Origin: JBBSOK01 sp965219125
GTDB lineage: Bacteria; Bacteroidota; Bacteroidia; Flavobacteriales; Flavobacteriaceae
Direction of reading: 5' to 3'
Length of the DNA stretch: 64,000 nt
Assembly (NCBI GenBank): GCA_965219125.1
Contig: CBDCMO010000002.1
Coordinates: 1,612,001 to 1,676,000 of the forward strand
Below are positions 44,838-52,633 of the stretch, in pieces. Under the pieces are notes generated by a model. That model was given only the letters and a program-made list of their open reading frames with translations. It did not search any database and was not told the origin of the DNA. A program made the translations under genes and the position numbers. Every line of letters starts with the position of its first letter. Positions within the stretch are counted from its first letter, which is position 1.

Positions 44838-45134
44838 TTAAACGTATTCCGTAACCAAGCCAATAAGCGTATTGGCATCTTGCTCACCGCTTTGGCGCCA
44901 CTTCATCTCGCCGCTTTTGTAGATAATAAGTGTTGGTAAACCTTTAACGCGAAGCGCTTCGGCAAGTTCTTTGTTTTTTTCAACATCAATTTTTATAACG
45001 CGTGCTTTATCGCCGAGTGCAGCGGCAACATCACGAAGTACGGGATGCATATTTTTGGAAGCTTCGTCCCATTCTGCATAAAAGTCTAAAAGTACTGGAT
45101 TTTTAGCTTCAATTAATTCTCCAAATTTTGACAT
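44838..45134 (-). CDS. Thioredoxin-fold protein without the CxxC active site
   Basis: 98 residues, complete thioredoxin fold: VLLDFYAEWDEASKNMHPVLRDVAA, VIKIDVEKNKELAEALRVKGLPTLIIYKSGE and the cis-proline GLPT are all present. WCGPC is replaced by WDEAS, so both redox cysteines are absent. It cannot act as a disulphide reductase and probably works as a binding or chaperone protein. Because the rest of the fold is well kept, this is likely a functional family rather than a decayed gene. It lies 54 bases before the metallophosphoesterase end. Confidence 0.8.
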   Translation of the reverse strand: MSKFGELIEAKNPVLLDFYAEWDEASKNMHPVLRDVAAALGDKARVIKIDVEKNKELAEALRVKGLPTLIIYKSGEMKWRQSGEQDANTLIGLVTEYV

Positions 45135-45188
45135 CTATATACTGTATTACTTGAACAATTGATATACAAATATAGCATTTCCCGAATA

Positions 45189-46418
45189 TTAAACAGTACT
45201 CTGCTTCTTTTTAAGTTTTATAACCGTAATCTCTGGCCAAATTCCTACTCTGCCCGGATATCCTAAATAACCAAAACCTCGATTTACATTAATTGTACGG
45301 CCGAATTCTTTATAAATTCCTGCCCAATTTTCATATCGGTATTTTACGGGACTCCATTTAAACCAACCTGGAATTTCTATTCCAAATTGCATTCCGTGTG
45401 TATGTCCGCTTAATGTTAAGTGATAATTTCGTTTATCGTGTTTTACTATTTCTGCCCAATGCGACGGGTCGTGGCTCATTAAAATTTTAAAATCTGAGCC
45501 TGCAACGCCAATACTTGCTTTGTCCAAATCGCCAACTTGTTTAAAACCTGCACCCCAATTTTCAACACCTATTAAAGCAATTTTTTGTCCGTTTCGTTCT
45601 AAATATCGGTTTTCATTCAGCAGTAATTTCCAACCCATTTCGCCTTGAAGATTCTTCAAACGCTGCAAGTTTTCAGCTTTTTGCTGTGCACTTTCCCAAG
45701 TTACATAATCGCCATAATCATGATTTCCCAAAACCGAGAAAACGCCATCCTTTGCTTTTAGTGTTGAAAAAAGCTGTTGCCAATCTTTCATTTCGTCAGC
45801 TACATTATTTACCAAATCGCCCGTAAAAAGAATTACATCACTTTCTTGTTCATTAGCAAGATTAACTGCGTATTCAACCTTGTGATGATTGTCAAAACTA
45901 CCGCTGTGAATATCGCTTAATTGTGTAATTGTGTAGCCATCAAACGCTTCGGGCAGATCTTCAAATTCCAATGAATATTTTAAAACCTTGTAATTATATT
46001 TTCCCTGAATCATTCCATAAATAAGCGATGCAAAGGGTATCGCCGCCAAGCTTATGGCAATTGTACTTATAAATTTACGGCGGGAAGGAATATAAAAAGC
46101 CTGTTCGCCACCTGCAACTTTACTGAATAAGCCCACAAACAGACGAATAATATCTTCGCCAAACATAAAAATGATTAAGATAAGCTTCGGAACAAAAACA
46201 GCAAGAAAAATTCCAAAAACATACATTTTTGGAGGCTCCATCATTCGTGGCGAACCTGCAAAGGAAAGTTCATAAATTAAAGCCCCTAAAACGAACAACG
46301 AAATTAAGATGTAAATACCGTAAACCCACGGACTGCGAGTTAGGCTTTTAAACGCTTGAAAGGCATAAATATCTACTAAAACATAAATTGCAATAAAAAT
46401 CGCCCAACGAAGCATCAT
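45189..46418 (-). CDS. Membrane metallophosphoesterase (calcineurin-like)
   Basis: 409 residues. Four N-terminal helices (about 1-120), then a calcineurin-type phosphoesterase domain with the motifs in order: TQLSDIHSGS, FTGDLVNN, SVLGNHDYGDY, LMSHDPSHW and LSGHTHGMQFG. Membrane-attached members of this group include UDP-diacylglucosamine-type and phospholipid phosphatases, but the exact substrate is unknown. The Asp, His and Asn metal ligands are all kept, so activity is likely. Confidence 0.85.
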   Translation of the reverse strand: MMLRWAIFIAIYVLVDIYAFQAFKSLTRSPWVYGIYILISLFVLGALIYELSFAGSPRMMEPPKMYVFGIFLAVFVPKLILIIFMFGEDIIRLFVGLFSKVAGGEQAFYIPSRRKFISTIAISLAAIPFASLIYGMIQGKYNYKVLKYSLEFEDLPEAFDGYTITQLSDIHSGSFDNHHKVEYAVNLANEQESDVILFTGDLVNNVADEMKDWQQLFSTLKAKDGVFSVLGNHDYGDYVTWESAQQKAENLQRLKNLQGEMGWKLLLNENRYLERNGQKIALIGVENWGAGFKQVGDLDKASIGVAGSDFKILMSHDPSHWAEIVKHDKRNYHLTLSGHTHGMQFGIEIPGWFKWSPVKYRYENWAGIYKEFGRTINVNRGFGYLGYPGRVGIWPEITVIKLKKKQSTV

Positions 46419-46543
46419 ATTTTCAGAAAAAAGTTTGCGAAAGGTACGTTGATTAAAAAAGTTGCTAATAAAATTTACTTTTTTTTAACGGTTTCAGTAT
46501 CTTTTCATATTATTTCTTTGGGATGTTAAAATATTGTTCACCT

Positions 46544-46569
46544 TTTCTTTCAATTTAATTTGAAAGAAA
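46544..46569. promoter_or_regulatory. Palindrome in the 5' region of the GH92 gene
   Basis: A perfect 10-base inverted repeat, TTTCTTTCAA and TTGAAAGAAA, with a 6-base spacer, ending 15 bases before the GH92 ATG. It could be an operator or a leader hairpin. There is no T-run after it, so it is not a terminator. Confidence 0.4.
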
Positions 46570-46584
46570 TTTTAATAATCAAAA

Positions 46585-48879
46585 ATGTATAAAAAACTAA
46601 TTTTTATAATTGCAATTTTCATTTCTATATACTCATTCGCTCAGAAGAAAGATTTCACCCAATTTGTAAATCCATTTATCGGCACAGACAAAATGGGGCA
46701 TACATTTCCCGGAGCAACCACACCTTTTGGGATGGTGCAATTAAGTCCGCAGACCAATATGCAAACCATGTTTAAGGAAGACGGCAGTTACAACCCGAGA
46801 ACATACGAATACTGCGCAGGTTATCAATATGCAGATTCCACAATTATCGGGTTTGCGCATACCAATTTCAGCGGAACCGGCCATAGCGATTTAGGCGATT
46901 TTTTGTTGATGCCAACCGTTGGAAAATTGGTTTTAGACCCGATGAAAACCGAAAATGGAGAAAAAGGTTTTGTTTCAAAATTTTCACATAAAAATGAAAG
47001 CGCTTCGCCCGGTTATTACAAAGTGAAATTGGACGATTACAAAATCACGGCCGAACTTACAGCTAGTGATCGCGTGGGTTTTCATCAATATACATTTCCG
47101 AAAAGTAATGACGCGCATATAATTTTAGACATGGTTTACAACGTTTATGGTTACGACGATAAAAACGTTTGGACTTTTGTTCGCGTTGAAAACGATTCAA
47201 CAGTTACGGGTTACCGGCAAACGCACGGTTGGGCGAAAACGCGGACGGTTTATTTTGCGATGGAATTTTCAAAAGCCTTCAAAAGCTACGGAAACAAAAA
47301 ATATGATAAAACCAAATACAATGGATTTTATAGAAAATTCAACGAAGCAGAAAATTTTCCTGAAATGGCGGGAAAGGAAATTAGAGCCTATTTTAATTTT
47401 GATACGGAAGAAAACGAAAAAATTAAAATAAAATTCGCCCTTTCTTCGGTAAGTACCGAAGGTGCAATGAAAAATTTAAAAGCTGAAATTCCGCATTGGG
47501 ATTTTGAGAAAACAAAAGCCGAAACCCAACAAAAATGGAACAAAGAACTTTCAAAAATTGAAGTAAAATCGATAACGCCCGACGATAAAATTACTTTTTA
47601 CACGGCGCTTTATCACACAATGCTAAGCCCAATTATGTATGAAGATGTTGATGGGCAATATCGCGGTTTGGACCAAAACATTCATACTTCGGACGATTTT
47701 ACCAATTACACTATTTTTTCACTTTGGGATACGTATCGTGCCTTGCATCCGCTTTTTAACATCATCCACCCAAAGCGGAATAACGACATGATAAAAAGTA
47801 TGCTCGCGCATCACGACCAAAGCGTTCATAAAATGTTGCCAATTTGGAGCCATTACGCCAATGAAAATTGGTGTATGATTGGTTATCACGCCACTTCGGT
47901 AATTGCAGATGCAATAGCAAAAAACGTAGGTGATTTCAATAAAAATCACGCTTTGGAAGCTTCTATAAATACTTCAAATGTTGCTTATTTTGATGGCATA
48001 GGTGATTATAAAAAATATCATTATGTTCCCGAAGATAAAAGCAACGCTTCAGTTTCAAAAACGTTGGAATATGCTTATGATGATTGGTGTATTGCGCAGA
48101 TTGCAAAAAATGTTGGTAATACTGCCGCTGAGAAAAAATATTTGGAGCGTTCGGAATATTTTAGAAACGTGTACGATCCAAAAATTGGGTACATGCGACC
48201 AAAAACAAGTGATGGTAAATTTAAGAAAGAATTTGATGCGCTTGAAACTGAAGGACAAGGTTTTATTGAAGGCAACGCGTGGAATTATGGTCTTTACGTA
48301 CCTCAAAATATAGATGAAATGGTGCAAATGATGGGCGGAAAAGAACGTTTTTCAAAACATTTAGATTCACTTTTTACGATGGAACTCGACGATAAATACA
48401 TCGCAAAAAGTGAAGACATTACTCGCGACGGAATTATGGGAAACTACGTGCAGGGCAACGAACCCGGCCACCACATTCCGTATTTATATAATTGGACGGG
48501 AAAAGAGTACAAAACCCAAGAACGCGTTCGGATTATTATGGATCAAATGTACGGAAGTGACCAAGATGGTCTTTGTGGTAATGACGATGCTGGGCAAATG
48601 AGCGCTTGGTATATTTTTAGTGCTATGGGTTTTTATCCGGTAATTCCTGGTTCAGCAAATTATGCTTTGGGAAGTCCGTTGGTTGAAGAAGCAATTTTGC
48701 ATTTGGATAATGGCAATTCAGTTAAGATTATTGCGAAAAACCAAAGTAAGAAGAATATATATGTTCAACGTGTTTCAGTAGATGGCAAAAAGCTAGATAG
48801 AAATTATATAACACACGATGAAGTAACCAAAAGCAAAGAGATAGTTTTTGAAATGACTTCGAAAAGGAAACACGACTAA
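46585..48879 (+). CDS. GH92 family glycoside hydrolase (alpha-mannosidase)
   Basis: 764 residues with a signal peptide (1-20, cleavage near SFAQ). The N-terminal beta-sandwich starts VNPFIGTDKMGHTFPGATTPFGMVQLSPQ, the standard GH92 opening. The (alpha/alpha)6 barrel carries GNEPGHHIPYLYNW and GNDDAGQMSAWYIFSAMGFYPVIPG, which hold the metal- and substrate-binding residues of this Ca-dependent exo-alpha-mannosidase family. It should remove mannose from N-glycans or yeast mannan outside the cytoplasm. It is first of three plus-strand genes that fit glycoprotein use. Confidence 0.95.
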   Translation: MYKKLIFIIAIFISIYSFAQKKDFTQFVNPFIGTDKMGHTFPGATTPFGMVQLSPQTNMQTMFKEDGSYNPRTYEYCAGYQYADSTIIGFAHTNFSGTGHSDLGDFLLMPTVGKLVLDPMKTENGEKGFVSKFSHKNESASPGYYKVKLDDYKITAELTASDRVGFHQYTFPKSNDAHIILDMVYNVYGYDDKNVWTFVRVENDSTVTGYRQTHGWAKTRTVYFAMEFSKAFKSYGNKKYDKTKYNGFYRKFNEAENFPEMAGKEIRAYFNFDTEENEKIKIKFALSSVSTEGAMKNLKAEIPHWDFEKTKAETQQKWNKELSKIEVKSITPDDKITFYTALYHTMLSPIMYEDVDGQYRGLDQNIHTSDDFTNYTIFSLWDTYRALHPLFNIIHPKRNNDMIKSMLAHHDQSVHKMLPIWSHYANENWCMIGYHATSVIADAIAKNVGDFNKNHALEASINTSNVAYFDGIGDYKKYHYVPEDKSNASVSKTLEYAYDDWCIAQIAKNVGNTAAEKKYLERSEYFRNVYDPKIGYMRPKTSDGKFKKEFDALETEGQGFIEGNAWNYGLYVPQNIDEMVQMMGGKERFSKHLDSLFTMELDDKYIAKSEDITRDGIMGNYVQGNEPGHHIPYLYNWTGKEYKTQERVRIIMDQMYGSDQDGLCGNDDAGQMSAWYIFSAMGFYPVIPGSANYALGSPLVEEAILHLDNGNSVKIIAKNQSKKNIYVQRVSVDGKKLDRNYITHDEVTKSKEIVFEMTSKRKHD

Positions 48880-48903
48880 AGGGAAACACGAACCACGACG
48901 AAA

Positions 48904-48944
48904 CCTGCAAGGTATTCCCGCCTTTTCGGCGGGTCTCTTGTAGG
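48904..48944. repeat. Palindromic REP-like element after the GH92 gene
   Basis: The outer arms CCTGCAAG and CTTGTAGG enclose an inner hairpin CCCGCC-TTTTC-GGCGGG (48917-48933). A related sequence, CCCGCGAAGGCGGG, lies just inside the 59320-59337 region. High GC in an AT-rich intergenic stretch suggests a dispersed palindromic repeat or transcript-stabilising structure between co-oriented genes. Confidence 0.55.
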
Positions 48945-48985
48945 ATTAAAGCCCGAATTTCGATTTTATAAACTAAACCATAATT

Positions 48986-49984
48986 ATGAAACGCAGAAAA
49001 TTTATCCAAAATGCTTCCCTTTCCACCTTTGGAATTGCGGTTGGCAGCTCCATTTTTGCTTCGGAAAAAAATATTCTTTCTTCCGAAGAAAAATCATTTA
49101 TAAATGAAACTTACAATTTCCCGTTGGTAATAGCAACGTGGAACGTGAATGACAGCACTGCCGAAGCTTGGCGCGTTTTACAAGAAGGCGGGACATCTTT
49201 AGACGCAATTGAAAAAGGTTGTATGGTTGAAGAAGCTAACGCCGAAGGACAATCTGTTGGTATTGGAGGTTTGCCGGACCGTGACGGTAATGTAACGCTC
49301 GATGCTTGTATTATGAACAAAGATGGCGATTATGGAGCGGTTGTTTATCTTCAAAATATTATGCATCCAATTTCTGTTGCCCGAAAAGTGATGGAAGACA
49401 CACCACACGTTATTCTTGCTGGAAAAGGCGCCGAACAATTTGCAATTTCAGAAGGTTTTAAACCGGTTGATTTGCTGACGGAAGCATCAAAAAAAGCTTG
49501 GGAGGAATGGAAAAAAACTTCAAAATATAAACCTATCATCAATATTGAAAATCACGACACCATCGGAATGTTGGCAATTGATAAAAATGGCGACATTTCG
49601 GGAGGTTGTACTACAAGTGGTTTAGCTTACAAAATGGGTGGTCGCGTTGGCGATTCGCCAATTATTGGTTCGGGATTATTTATTGATAATGAAATTGGTG
49701 GCGCAACAGCTACTGGACTTGGAGAAGAAGTTTTAAAAACCGTAGGCAGCTTTTTAATTGTTGAATTAATGCGACAAGGCAAAACGCCGCAACAAGCTTG
49801 CGAAGAAGCTATTGGTAGAATTATCAAAAAAAATCCTGATTTTAAGGATTTTCAAGTTGGTTATATTGCTGTGAATAAAAAAGGGGAAACTGGATTTTAT
49901 TCTATTCACGATGGTTTTTCGGTTACTAAATTTCAAGATGGAAAAAATGAAAATATCGCTTCAGATTTTTATGATAAGCAATAA
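48986..49984 (+). CDS. N4-(beta-N-acetylglucosaminyl)-L-asparaginase
   Basis: 332 residues of the Ntn-type glycosylasparaginase family. The signal MKRRKFIQNASLSTFGIA is twin-arginine-like, so the folded enzyme is probably exported by Tat. The nucleophile Thr192 lies in ENHDTIGMLAIDKNGDISGGCTTSGLAYK; autoproteolysis occurs before it. GRVGDSPIIGSG follows. The enzyme cleaves the GlcNAc-Asn bond of N-glycoproteins. Next to GH92 and a sugar permease, this makes a small N-glycan breakdown set. Confidence 0.92.
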   Translation: MKRRKFIQNASLSTFGIAVGSSIFASEKNILSSEEKSFINETYNFPLVIATWNVNDSTAEAWRVLQEGGTSLDAIEKGCMVEEANAEGQSVGIGGLPDRDGNVTLDACIMNKDGDYGAVVYLQNIMHPISVARKVMEDTPHVILAGKGAEQFAISEGFKPVDLLTEASKKAWEEWKKTSKYKPIINIENHDTIGMLAIDKNGDISGGCTTSGLAYKMGGRVGDSPIIGSGLFIDNEIGGATATGLGEEVLKTVGSFLIVELMRQGKTPQQACEEAIGRIIKKNPDFKDFQVGYIAVNKKGETGFYSIHDGFSVTKFQDGKNENIASDFYDKQ

Positions 49985-50023
49985 AAAAAACAGTATACAC
50001 AGAAACCATAGCATCATTTAAAA

Positions 50024-51340
50024 ATGGCTGAAAAAAAATCTTTCCGCTCCGCATTTATTACCGTTACCGTTCTCTTTTTTCTTTGGGGATTTATCACCGT
50101 TTTAGTTGATAGTCTCGTTCCGCGGTTAAAAGATGTTTTTGAATTAAGTTATTTTCAAGCAGTTCTTGTTCAATTCGCCTTCTTTTTGGCATATCTCGTA
50201 ATTTCATTGCCTGCTGGGGCATTGCTCTCAAAAATTGGTTATAAAAAAGGAATCATCGTTGGATTGGTTACAATGGCAATTGGCTGTTTGCTATTTTATC
50301 CGGCAGCTTCCGAAAGACAATTTTGGATCTTTATGGTTGCATATTTCACGCTTGCCGGCGGAATTACAGTTTTACAGGTAGCCGCAAATCCGTATGTTTC
50401 AGTGTTGGGAAGTGAAGATGGTGCTTCGAGCAGATTGAATCTTTCGCAAGCTTTCAATTCATTGGGCACCGCGATTGCTCCATTAATTGGTGCATCATTT
50501 TTGTTGAGTGATACCATAAAATCTTCGGAAGAAATTTCTGTTTTAACCGATTTTGATAGAAGCTCGTATTATGTTTCTGAAGCTTCTGCCGTGCAAATTC
50601 CTTTTCTTTATATAGCAGCCTTCATCGGTTTATTGGCTTTGCTCTTTGTATTTATAAAACTTCCGACGATATTAGAAAAGAATGCCGTTGGCGGTTATGG
50701 TAAATTGCTGAAGAACAAAATAGTGATGCTCGGCGCGTTCGGCATTTTTCTTTATGTTGGCGCTGAAGTTGCCATTGGCAGTTTTTTGGTAAATTATTTT
50801 ATGAGTATGAATATTGCTGAAATAATTCAGCAAAATCAAACAATGAAATACATTGCGGAACATCTATTGAATGCAGATTTGAACTCGATTGATGCTAAAG
50901 CCGTTGTTGGCGCTTTCGTTGTTTTTTATTGGAGCGGCGCAATGATTGGAAGGTTTGTTGGTGCCTATTTAACCAGAATTATGAAGCCCACCAAGGTGCT
51001 ATCAATCTTTGCATTCTTGGCTGTCTTAATGTTGCTTGTTTCAATGAATACTGCGGGGCTTGTTGCTATGTGGTCAATTTTGGCAGTTGGCCTTTTTAAC
51101 TCTATAATGTTTCCAACAATTTTTGCTTTGACAATAGATGGGCTTGGCGATTTAAAACCGCAAGCTTCCGGTTTACTTTGTATGGCGATTTTTGGTGGTG
51201 CGATAATTCCCGCAGCGTATGGATTTTTAACAGATAACGTTGGCTTTAAAATAGCATTCTTTTTATTGATTGCTTGTTATGGTTATATTTTATTTTTTGG
51301 AATTTTAAAAAATAGAAGAAGTGTGATAAAATATAATTAA
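50024..51340 (+). CDS. Sugar MFS transporter (FucP-like)
   Basis: 438 residues with 12 predicted membrane helices. The opening FFLWGFITVLVDSLVPRLKD and LVQFAFFLAYLVISLPAGALLSKIGYKKGI, and the mid region TVLQVAANPYVSVLG, are typical of the FucP/glucose-galactose permease branch, which symports sugars with protons. It starts 39 bases after the asparaginase gene, so it probably takes up mannose or GlcNAc released by the two enzymes upstream. The substrate is inferred. Confidence 0.9.
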   Translation: MAEKKSFRSAFITVTVLFFLWGFITVLVDSLVPRLKDVFELSYFQAVLVQFAFFLAYLVISLPAGALLSKIGYKKGIIVGLVTMAIGCLLFYPAASERQFWIFMVAYFTLAGGITVLQVAANPYVSVLGSEDGASSRLNLSQAFNSLGTAIAPLIGASFLLSDTIKSSEEISVLTDFDRSSYYVSEASAVQIPFLYIAAFIGLLALLFVFIKLPTILEKNAVGGYGKLLKNKIVMLGAFGIFLYVGAEVAIGSFLVNYFMSMNIAEIIQQNQTMKYIAEHLLNADLNSIDAKAVVGAFVVFYWSGAMIGRFVGAYLTRIMKPTKVLSIFAFLAVLMLLVSMNTAGLVAMWSILAVGLFNSIMFPTIFALTIDGLGDLKPQASGLLCMAIFGGAIIPAAYGFLTDNVGFKIAFFLLIACYGYILFFGILKNRRSVIKYN

Positions 51341-51519
51341 ATTTATTTGGTATAAATTACGTTTTAAATATTAGATTGTAATTTTAGTATAATAGTTTTA
51401 TTATACCAACGCCACAAATAGTTGGCTTTATTAAAAAAATTTCATACTACTAATTATAAGTTTGGTTTAAATTGAATTCAATTCTAACCAAATTGTTTTA
51501 TTAATGTAGTATTAGACTA

Positions 51520-51549
51520 AAAAGTCGCTCTTGGGGAGGAGCGACTTTT
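51520..51549. terminator. Intrinsic terminator after the MFS gene; left repeat of the island
   Basis: An 11-bp stem (AAAAGTCGCTC with GAGCGACTTTT) and an 8-base loop, followed by ACTTTTT. A near-identical copy in the same orientation is at 54633-54662. The gap 51341-51648 holds nothing else that I recognise. Confidence 0.85.
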
Positions 51550-51648
51550 ACTTTTTAATAAAATAATAAAAATTCAAATCTTATATTTTCAATATGATAA
51601 ATTATAAATATTTTAAAACTTTATTTCTTTTTAATTGACAAAAAAAAA

Positions 51649-51918
51649 TTAAGCTCCTCTTAAATTGATATAGATATATACCAAGCTAATAACTATTAAG
51701 GTTATAAAAATGCGTTTTAGTAATGGTCTGTAATTTTTATTTCTTAAATCAGAAACTAAGAATATCAGAAATAGGATTATTAACGATGGCAATAAAAATA
51801 TTAATAGTAACCATCCCAAAGCGGAAGGTGTATAAATACCATAAAGGACATCTATTGGCAAACAAATTAACACGGTGCTGATGACCAATAGAAAATAATA
51901 AATTGCTCTATAACTCAT
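51649..51918 (-). CDS. Small three-helix membrane protein, candidate immunity protein 2
   Basis: 89 residues with three hydrophobic helices (about 5-21, 33-56, 68-85). It aligns by eye with the 96-residue protein at 52337-52627: IYY-L--IS-V---CLP----IYTP--G-. It follows the orphan module gene at 51938-52297 by 19 bases on the same strand. Paired position after a module that duplicates the tip of a large surface protein suggests an immunity protein that guards the inner membrane. No family known to me fits. Confidence 0.65.
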   Translation of the reverse strand: MSYRAIYYFLLVISTVLICLPIDVLYGIYTPSALGWLLLIFLLPSLIILFLIFLVSDLRNKNYRPLLKRIFITLIVISLVYIYINLRGA

Positions 51919-51937
51919 GAATTCGATGGTATTTTGT

Positions 51938-52297
51938 CTAATTACAATCTAAATCTGAAATAGGACTATCACCTCTCAACACATCTTGTACTTTATCCCA
52001 GTCTGGTTTATTATCTGTATCTGCTAGAATTACAGTAGAGACTCCACCTCTGACATTGACAAATTGGTTAAAATTATTTTGAAAACTTTCCCATAATTCA
52101 TCTGATTTAAAGAAAGGATTAGCCGGATCGTTATCTAAGAATGATGCCATATAAGCACCATTTTCAATTATATTATTATCAAACCTATCAACTCCTCGGA
52201 CAAAGAAATTATACGAACCATCACTATTTTGTTCATAACCAAATTGTCTAGTTCCTGCTACAGGATGGTTGCCAGAACCAGGCGCATTCATTGTCAT
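51938..52297 (-). CDS. Orphan C-terminal module, second copy of the lipoprotein tip
   Basis: 119 residues that align from residue 1 with residues 478-590 of the lipoprotein at 52634-54406. The first 40 residues differ at only three or four positions (MTMNAPGSGNHPVAG... GVDRFD), and the rest is diverged with a 6-residue insert. There is no signal peptide. The two copies share an identical stretch of about 44 bases (52258-52302 against 52937-52981) that runs upstream through the start codon and then stops abruptly. The codons upstream remain open in frame back to the stop of the membrane-protein gene. This is the layout of an orphan toxin cassette; activity is unknown. Confidence 0.7.
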   Translation of the reverse strand: MTMNAPGSGNHPVAGTRQFGYEQNSDGSYNFFVRGVDRFDNNIIENGAYMASFLDNDPANPFFKSDELWESFQNNFNQFVNVRGGVSTVILADTDNKPDWDKVQDVLRGDSPISDLDCN

Positions 52298-52336
52298 AAA
52301 ATATTTTTTGATTTTTACCGTATAAATAATATAATT

Positions 52337-52627
52337 TTATTTAAATAAGTAAACTAAAAAATACCACAACCCAACTGTAACTGAAATGAAAGCAATGAAC
52401 ATAATTCCTCTATTTCTTAAAGATTTTTTATTTCCGTTTTTAATGTCATAAATTGAAAGAAATATAAAACCAATTAGAATTAATGGATAAGTGAATAGCC
52501 AAATATAACCAAATATATTTGGCGTATATACAGCCATTTTTAAATGTGTTGGCAAACATAAAATAACTAATGAAATTATTTGGAGCGCATAATAAATTAG
52601 ACTAAAATTAGCGTTAGAATTTCTCAT
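52337..52627 (-). CDS. Small three-helix membrane protein, candidate immunity protein 1
   Basis: 96 residues with three hydrophobic helices (about 9-27, 39-59, 74-94) and a basic loop (KNGNKKSLRNR). It begins 6 bases after the stop of the lipoprotein gene, so it is co-translated with it. It is a paralogue of the 89-residue protein at 51649-51918. As a cognate partner to the lipoprotein's C-terminal module, it would fit an immunity protein acting in the membrane. A role as a channel or accessory export protein is an alternative. Confidence 0.65.
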   Translation of the reverse strand: MRNSNANFSLIYYALQIISLVILCLPTHLKMAVYTPNIFGYIWLFTYPLILIGFIFLSIYDIKNGNKKSLRNRGIMFIAFISVTVGLWYFLVYLFK

Positions 52628-52633
52628 TCAATA

